DNA of 30,126 nt from Gnetum montanum (lineage: Eukaryota > Streptophyta > Gnetopsida > Gnetales > Gnetaceae), in contig MNCI01009439.1 of NCBI GenBank assembly GCA_015680685.1, positions 205,418 through 235,543 of the forward strand, read 5' to 3'. A program made the translations under genes and the position numbers. This document shows, piece after piece, positions 29,275 to 30,126 of the stretch; positions within the stretch are counted from its first letter, which is position 1; every line of letters starts with the position of its first letter. Below the pieces are notes generated by a model, which worked only from the letters and a program-made list of their open reading frames with translations, had not been told where the DNA came from and did not search any database.

Positions 29275-30126
29275 CAGATTAATCATCTCCAACAAGTTTT
29301 CGATAGATGCCATGAGTTTGGTATTTCATTAAATCCTAAAAAGTGTATCTTCAGGGTTAAATCTAGAAGCCTATTAGGCCATGTGATATTTCAAGAAGGG
29401 ATTGCCATAGATAATTCTCGAATCCAAGTAGTACAAAATATTGAACATCCCACAAGTAAGAAATCTCTTAGATATTTCTTTGGGAAGATAAACTTTGTGA
29501 AAAAGTTCATCCCCGGGTTTACTGAAATTACCAAGCCTCTGATGCATATGCTAAAAAAGGATGTCCAAGTTGAGAAAACACCAAAATCAGAGAGAGCATT
29601 ATCAGAAATTTAAATGCTATACAAGAGGCTCCATATTTGGTGAAGCCTAGGCTTAAAGAAGATTTTTGGTTATATTCTTTTACTTCGAATGATTCTATCG
29701 CTATCGTTTTAACACAAAAGGATAGTGAAGGACAAGATGAACCAATTGGATTTTTTGGGTATCAATTGAAAGGTTCAGAATTAAATTATTTAGAATTAGA
29801 GAAACAAGCTTTTGCAGTCATCAAAGCACTTCAACATTTTAAATATTATTTGGAAAGTTCATTAGTCCACATTATGCTAATTGAACCGACAGTCAAGCGA
29901 TTCCCAGCCCAAAATGAGATTAGATTAAAAAAGGCAAAATGGCTTATAAAGTTGCAAAGTTTCAGATTTTCATTAGAAATATGCAAAACAATTAAGGGAA
30001 TGGGATTAGCCAAGTTAATGACTAGAGAAAGTGAAGTATGTACACTTGATATCCATGAAGAGAATTGGTATGATGAAATTCTCAAATTTCTTAATACAAG
30101 GAAAATCCCAAATAATTTAATTGCAA
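29275..30126 (+). pseudogene. 3' part of gypsy reverse transcriptase and RNase H, running off the window
   Basis: From about 29278, INHLQQVFDRCHEFGISLNP, the LLGHVIFQEGIAIDNSRIQVV block and LRYFFGKINFVKKFIPGFTEI are the RT segment that follows the YxDD box, which is missing. The frame stops at 29611. A second frame (29616 onward, no stop to 30126, about 170 codons) continues with AIQEAPYLVKPRLKEDFWLY, SIAIVLTQKDSEGQDEPIGF, LNYLELEKQAFAVIKALQHF and KLQSFRFSLEI, the RNase H region of Tat-like elements. A small indel near 29608-29615 separates the two frames. The sequence before 29275 is an opposing LTR, so the gene is truncated at a junction. This RNase H is free of stops and better kept than the RNase H at 15.4 kb. 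Confidence 0.75.

Overview
This window looks like nuclear DNA from a repeat-rich seed plant. It is packed with nested, decayed LTR retrotransposons, has no convincing host gene, is mostly AT-rich, and has stop codons and CpG loss typical of methylated plant repeats. The species cannot be named from the sequence. Nearly all recognisable coding matter is Ty3/gypsy of the non-chromodomain (Athila/Tat-like) type, plus one weak Ty1/copia gag trace. No tRNA, rRNA, CRISPR or intact cellular gene was found. Three single-N positions (997, 2824, 11191) mark scaffold joins. Two of them are flanked by duplicated contig ends, so part of the apparent structure is assembly artefact.

Layout. (a) 1-2823: 3' end of a gypsy polyprotein, then a CpG-rich 3' region/LTR with a 38-bp tandem array, an array of CGTATACG palindromes in 13-bp doublets, and a TATA box. 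(b) 2825-3140: a short GC-rich, promoter-like island read on the minus strand. (c) about 3296-5366: 3' region and 3' LTR of a gypsy family here called family A, plus strand, 5'-truncated. (d) 5376-8982: a minus-strand gypsy remnant (family B) with a gag-protease frame interrupted only by stop codons and a probable LTR. (e) about 9300-9840: possible copia gag trace. (f) 9945-19821: an almost complete family A element with both LTRs, a decayed tRNA-Asp-type primer site, gag, protease, RT-RNase H, integrase and a long 3' region. (g) 19822-22300: no recognisable gene. (h) 22300-25010: a degenerate plus-strand gag-protease remnant. (i) 25019 to about 28100: family A 3' LTR and 3' region, minus strand. 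(j) about 28196-29270: minus-strand gag-like remnant and a family B LTR fragment. (k) about 29275-30126: plus-strand RT/RNase H remnant running off the window.

The genes do not form a cellular pathway. They are parts of transposition machinery (gag capsid, protease, reverse transcriptase, RNase H, integrase) in various states of decay, and no element in the window looks autonomous. The most interesting signals are regulatory and evolutionary. Short palindromic motifs were amplified independently in the LTR promoters. Family A copies keep similar R-U5 sequence but have unrelated U3 repeat arrays. A small reading frame in the family A 3' region begins at a splice-acceptor-like AG|ATG and keeps its frame between copies. 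I see no clear evidence of a wholly new biological system.
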